DNA from: Tubiluchus corallicola
Taxonomy: Eukaryota > Priapulida > Priapulimorpha > Priapulimorphida > Tubiluchidae
Direction: 5' to 3'
Length of the DNA: 64,000 bases
Assembly: GCA_030141605.1 (NCBI GenBank)
Contig: JAQGDQ010000020.1
Location: 890,001 to 954,000, forward strand
The notes beneath the pieces were generated by a model. That model saw only the letters and a program-made list of their open reading frames with translations. It was not told the origin of the DNA and made no database searches. The number at the start of each line of letters is the position of its first letter. Position 1 is the first letter of the stretch. Below are positions 60,475 to 64,000 of the stretch, in pieces. The position numbers were made by a program, and so were the translations under genes.

Positions 60475-60927
60475 TCAACAAAACAATTTATCTTTGTGTT
60501 TTGCCTTCGATAAAAACCCATTTTGAAATTCTTTAGCAGTCATCCTTTTACGTCCTGATAAACAGATCATTTTAAATGCGACCCAATTGTCCCGGCACCT
60601 GATTAACACAGCATCGAGATTACGACTATGCACACAGCTTCCCGGGCACATCGAGATGCCATTATCAGCAGCAAAATCACTGAAATTAGAACATTCGTTC
60701 AATGTCACCATGTCGTATAACTTCACAGGTTCTTCACCCCACAGGCAGTGTAGGGGTACGGTTTCGCTAACTGCACGGTACTGCCTGTCCACCTCTTCAG
60801 CCGTTTGCTCTGCAAAGTTAACGCGAGCCAATCGTGACGTGATCTTTCTGGCCAACGTGGCTCCATCTGTTGGCTGTTCTTCGGCATACAGCATGTAATG
60901 TTCAATATTATGTAGACACTGCAATAA
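60475..60927 (-). CDS. MTFMT: MTFMT last exon (C-terminal tRNA-binding domain)
   Basis: The acceptor ATTTTACAG|TTA opens in phase 0 and reads 150 codons to TGA. EEQPTDGATLARKIT aligns with RQQPMEGATYAPKIS of the human protein, and YRAVSETVPLHCLW with YRAIGNIIPLQTLW. This is the C-terminal OB-like domain that contacts the acceptor arm of the tRNA. The Lys-rich end is shorter than in the human enzyme. Confidence 0.92.
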   Translation of the reverse strand, partial: LLQCLHNIEHYMLYAEEQPTDGATLARKITSRLARVNFAEQTAEEVDRQYRAVSETVPLHCLWGEEPVKLYDMVTLNECSNFSDFAADNGISMCPGSCVHSRNLDAVLIRCRDNWVAFKMICLSGRKRMTAKEFQNGFLSKAKHKDKLFC

Positions 60928-61315
60928 CTGTAAAATGCAATAGGTTTATTACAATCAAAGAGGAATATATCCTACTGATTTTGTAAGAATCATTTACTGA
61001 TAAGAAAATGCAAGTAAAAAGAAAACTGGCATTCCCAAATAAGAAGTATTGTTTTAGTTTTATAAATGATTGCAGCTAAAACACTTTCTCCATCTTCTTG
61101 CAGGCATTACCTGCACAACAGTACAAGAAAAAATTTAAAAAACAAATTTGAAAACTTGGTTGTCACCACATGTATTCTATTGTTTGGTTATGTATTACCC
61201 GAACTTAGCATTCACAACTGACATCTTACCACTTTTTGACTTATAAAATTGCATTGCCACTACACAAGTTCTAAAGAACATTTTGAGAAGACATATTTTA
61301 AAATCATATAACTAC

Positions 61316-61418
61316 CATTTTTGCGCCTTTAGCAGCCAGCAGTTTACTAAGTTGTGAGGCCGTGCAAGCTGGTGGAACAGTCACTGATCTTTGAAGAAGC
61401 ATTGGACCTACATCAAAC
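61316..61418 (-). CDS. MTFMT: MTFMT exon with the catalytic-Asp loop
   Basis: The acceptor TTTGTAG|G completes the Arg codon to give HRFDVGPMLLQ; the Asp here corresponds to the conserved formyltransferase Asp. The exon ends AAAATG|GTAGTT, phase 0, an acceptable but non-consensus donor. Confidence 0.9.
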
Positions 61419-61855
61419 CTACAAATAATCCAAGCAATATAAAAGTAGCAACAAGAATTCTTACTTTTCCATATCCAAGTCTCAACACATGTTTTTTATT
61501 TTGTTTATTATTAATTGCATACTCGCATGGTACATTATGTCATTTGTAAACAATACAATGTGCACGTACAAAATAACATAATATAATACAATGCAGGCGC
61601 ATATGATGAGTGACGATAACAAAATTACAATCGTACAATTATACAATTACACAGTTACACAATTAAAGGAATTGTAAAAAGTAGAAGGTATTTATATACG
61701 TATTGCATGCACACATTAAACTGTCAAAACATATGTCACGCTGATTGCTCATTTTCAAACAGAGATGTTAATCAGTCCATTAAATTGGACCCTATGCATT
61801 AATTACACTTGATGTGAGCATTTATGCCTAATCAAAAAAGGGTATAATATCCCAC

Positions 61856-61978
61856 CTGTGGGGTCTGATTTCCATGACAGTGATCCCGGTGACAGTATCG
61901 CCGGCAAGGATGGTGTGCTGTATTGGTGCAGCACCTCTCCATCGAGGTAACAGACTAGGATGAACATTTAACATTCCA
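61856..61978 (-). CDS. MTFMT: MTFMT catalytic exon
   Basis: The acceptor TATTGCAG|T completes a Leu codon and opens [19 protein letters not shown], the formyltransferase hallmark with the catalytic Asn and His (N-x-H). [13 protein letters not shown] follows and the exon ends CACAG|GTGGGA in phase 2. Confidence 0.93.
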
Positions 61979-62419
61979 CTGCAATATAAATTAGTACTGA
62001 TCAATATAAAGTAGTACAGATACATCACTCATACCCTAAGAATGAAACTATTCAACTCATTTATATACTATAGGCCTGCAAATAATACTAAAATTTTGTA
62101 ATACAAGGTTGAAACAACAAAATATAAAACAAGAGCAAAGAGAACAGCTAAGTGGCTATGTGCTTAGCATCAAAGTTAAGCAACTTGAAGCCTAACCAGT
62201 AATTAAATGGTAACCACTGGGTTCAATGTTCATTCTTAGTGATTTCATTGGCTCAATGAGCAAGGATATAAAGACATTCAAGTATGGTTGACATACATCT
62301 GACGGTTCAGTATCTTATCAAAATAAAAGGCTGAATTGATAATGACATCCAAACTGTGTAACAACTATAAACAATAAATAGGCCTTTATTTTCTATGCTA
62401 GTGTAGAGCTTGCAGAGTG

Positions 62420-62540
62420 ACAAACTGTATTAAAAACTGTACAAAACCTACATAAAACTGTATAAAACTACGTAAAAAACTGCATAAAATTCTATAAAAA
62501 TGTATAAAAAACAGTACAAAAACTGCACAAAATACGAATT
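62420..62540. repeat. Short AT-rich tandem repeat in an MTFMT intron
   Basis: About nine units of roughly 13-14 bases (TAAAAACTGTACAAAAC-like). Confidence 0.6.
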
Positions 62541-63025
62541 CATCACTTCATATGTTTCTAAAACATCATGTTTTTAAAACAGAAAGTTTAATTATGTTTG
62601 ATCACGACGTGCCTCTCTCGACCCAAAATAGCATTTTCAATGTTTATTACTTTATATAATTTAAAAATATGTTTATAGCTAGTTTGCCTATTTAATAACA
62701 GGGCAGTCAAGAAAAAATATTATCCGAAAATTTCCCTCCAAGACCCACACCAAGCTCCACTAGGACAAATTCTGCACAAGGTGTTCAGGATATTAAGAAA
62801 TATGGATGAAAAACCTCCAAAACTATAAACTGTAGCAAAATAGCAAAAACATCTTTGTGGCACTCGGTGGTGGTTTGAGAAACTTACAGCTCTTTGGAAA
62901 AAAGAGAAACTGGGCTACATGATGACGTGGATCTCTTTTATGTAGAACCGCCCGTATCACAATGAAGGGTTCCAAGTCAGTTTATGGGAACAAGTTTTCT
63001 GGATGACCTCGTATTTAAAACTTAC

Positions 63026-63186
63026 AGCGGGAAAGCCGATATGACACTTTCTGGGATCAAGTGTCCAAATGAAACGATGACGCCTATGTCATAGCGGTCA
63101 TGCGGAATCTCATACGGCCAGTTGTGCACTTTCAAACCAGCATCAGAGGCAAAACTACGCACAGCGCATTGCTGTACCTGCGGCTG
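63026..63186 (-). CDS. MTFMT: MTFMT exon encoding the second part of the Rossmann-like domain
   Basis: The acceptor TTTCAG|CAG (phase 0; an AG three bases further in is an in-frame alternative) opens QPQVQQCAVRSFA. The exon encodes VHNWPYEIPHDRYDIGVIVSFGHLIPESVI, matching YDVGVVASFGRLL of the human enzyme, and ends CCGCT|GTAAGT in phase 2. Confidence 0.9.
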
Positions 63187-63847
63187 CTGAAACAATTGCA
63201 GAAAAACATATAGTAAAATTATAAAAAGAAAACATATTCCATCACATAACAGAGTGTTTCTAAAGTTAAGAATTGAATTTGCTACTACTTTTTGCATCTT
63301 AGCATCCTTTTCATTCCCAAATACATTCTAATCCAAAAACAATGGATAATGCTATAGTTAAAATGACATCTTGGTTTACTTCAAATATTAGCTATAATGA
63401 CTATCAAATTGTCTCAAGTCAAGTTCACAGTGTTTGCATGGTAATATAATTGTCTTTGGTGCTACTAAAACTTGGTTATTGCTTTGCATTTCAAAATAAA
63501 CACGAAAGAAACATAGTCACATTAAATCCTTCCTCTCTCCTTAATAAGTTTCTTTACAAAATTTATACCGATGCACTGCAATTCTTACTGGGAGAAGAGA
63601 CCATGGTAGTCGGGAATGGTAGTTAGCTGTGGCACTGTCAAAAATTTCTGTAGAGGACATACTGCCTAAGTGAGGCAACTAATCGTGGTGGTAGTTGAAC
63701 GTTTTTCAAAATTTCCATAAAATGTTTTTGTACATTTTTTAAACTTCTTAATCACAGCAAAACATAATTACTGCAGGCACAACACTGATACATAGGACTG
63801 AAAAATAATAGAAAATTTTAGAAACAAACGATTGTTACTTAGCTCAC

Positions 63848-64000
63848 CTTTTCTGAGGGTTTAATGCAAACAACTTCTAGGTCTTTTACGACTTTACTAG
63901 TCGAAGATCCTTGAACTTCAGTCGTCAACAATTTTAATGATTCCAACGAAAACAAGTCTGTTCCGTAAAATAACACCCTCAGCGAATGCGACGCTACATT
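63848..64000 (-). CDS. MTFMT: Mitochondrial methionyl-tRNA formyltransferase, partial 5' exon
   Basis: MTFMT formylates the methionyl group on initiator tRNA in the mitochondrial matrix, using 10-formyl-tetrahydrofolate. This exon starts beyond the window edge; 51 codons are visible in phase 0. LRVLFYGTDLFSLESLKLL matches the first beta-strand and helix of the formyltransferase N-terminal domain, where the human protein has RVLFFGTDQFA. The exon ends GAAAAG|GTGAGC. The upstream mitochondrial targeting peptide is not in the window. Five exons here give 330 codons, close to the human length without its leader. Confidence 0.9.

Overview
The window looks like nuclear DNA of an invertebrate animal. 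It is AT-rich and microsatellite-dense. It carries spliced genes with GT-AG introns, an animal homeobox gene of the Nkx6 class, RNA polymerase III factor TFIIIA, a mitochondrial methionyl-tRNA formyltransferase, fibulin-type matrix proteins and remnants of non-LTR retroelements. I suspect a marine invertebrate, perhaps a deuterostome such as a tunicate, but the sequence alone does not fix the phylum. There is one assembly gap of 430 N at 5158-5587.

Layout. 1-8.7 kb is gene-free: a 48-bp minisatellite, two GAGT arrays, a small transposon with a telomere-like core, the gap, and a 245-bp foldback element. 9.1-28.6 kb is Nkx6 on the plus strand: three coding exons, with introns of 4.1 and 14.5 kb. 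The large intron contains retroelement fragments, a tRNA-like SINE, E-box-rich repeats and a cluster of RFX and CREB type motifs. 28.7-36.5 kb is a repeat-rich intergenic stretch with a hAT-type MITE that has a perfect 8-bp target duplication, a 400-bp foldback element, several satellites and a LINE 3' end.

36.6-44.1 kb (minus) holds an eight-exon gene for a predicted secreted peptidase of family S51 (cyanophycinase-like). Its introns contain long simple repeats, including a 1.3-kb compound hexanucleotide array. 47.0-52.8 kb (minus) holds three apparently single-exon tandem genes for small secreted proteins, each with one calcium-binding EGF module and a fibulin-type C-terminal domain. 56.8-58.0 kb (minus) encodes a nine-finger TFIIIA. 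60.5 kb to the window end (minus) holds five exons of MTFMT, whose N-terminus lies outside the window.

These genes do not form an operon-like functional unit. TFIIIA (5S rRNA transcription) and MTFMT (initiator tRNA formylation) are same-strand neighbours in translation-related processes, but 2.4 kb separates them. The most unusual items are the animal S51 peptidase, the mini-fibulin cluster, small TIR elements with CCCTAA-like cores, an array of consensus 5' splice-site motifs in the S51 gene's last intron, and the RFX/CREB motif cluster in the Nkx6 intron.
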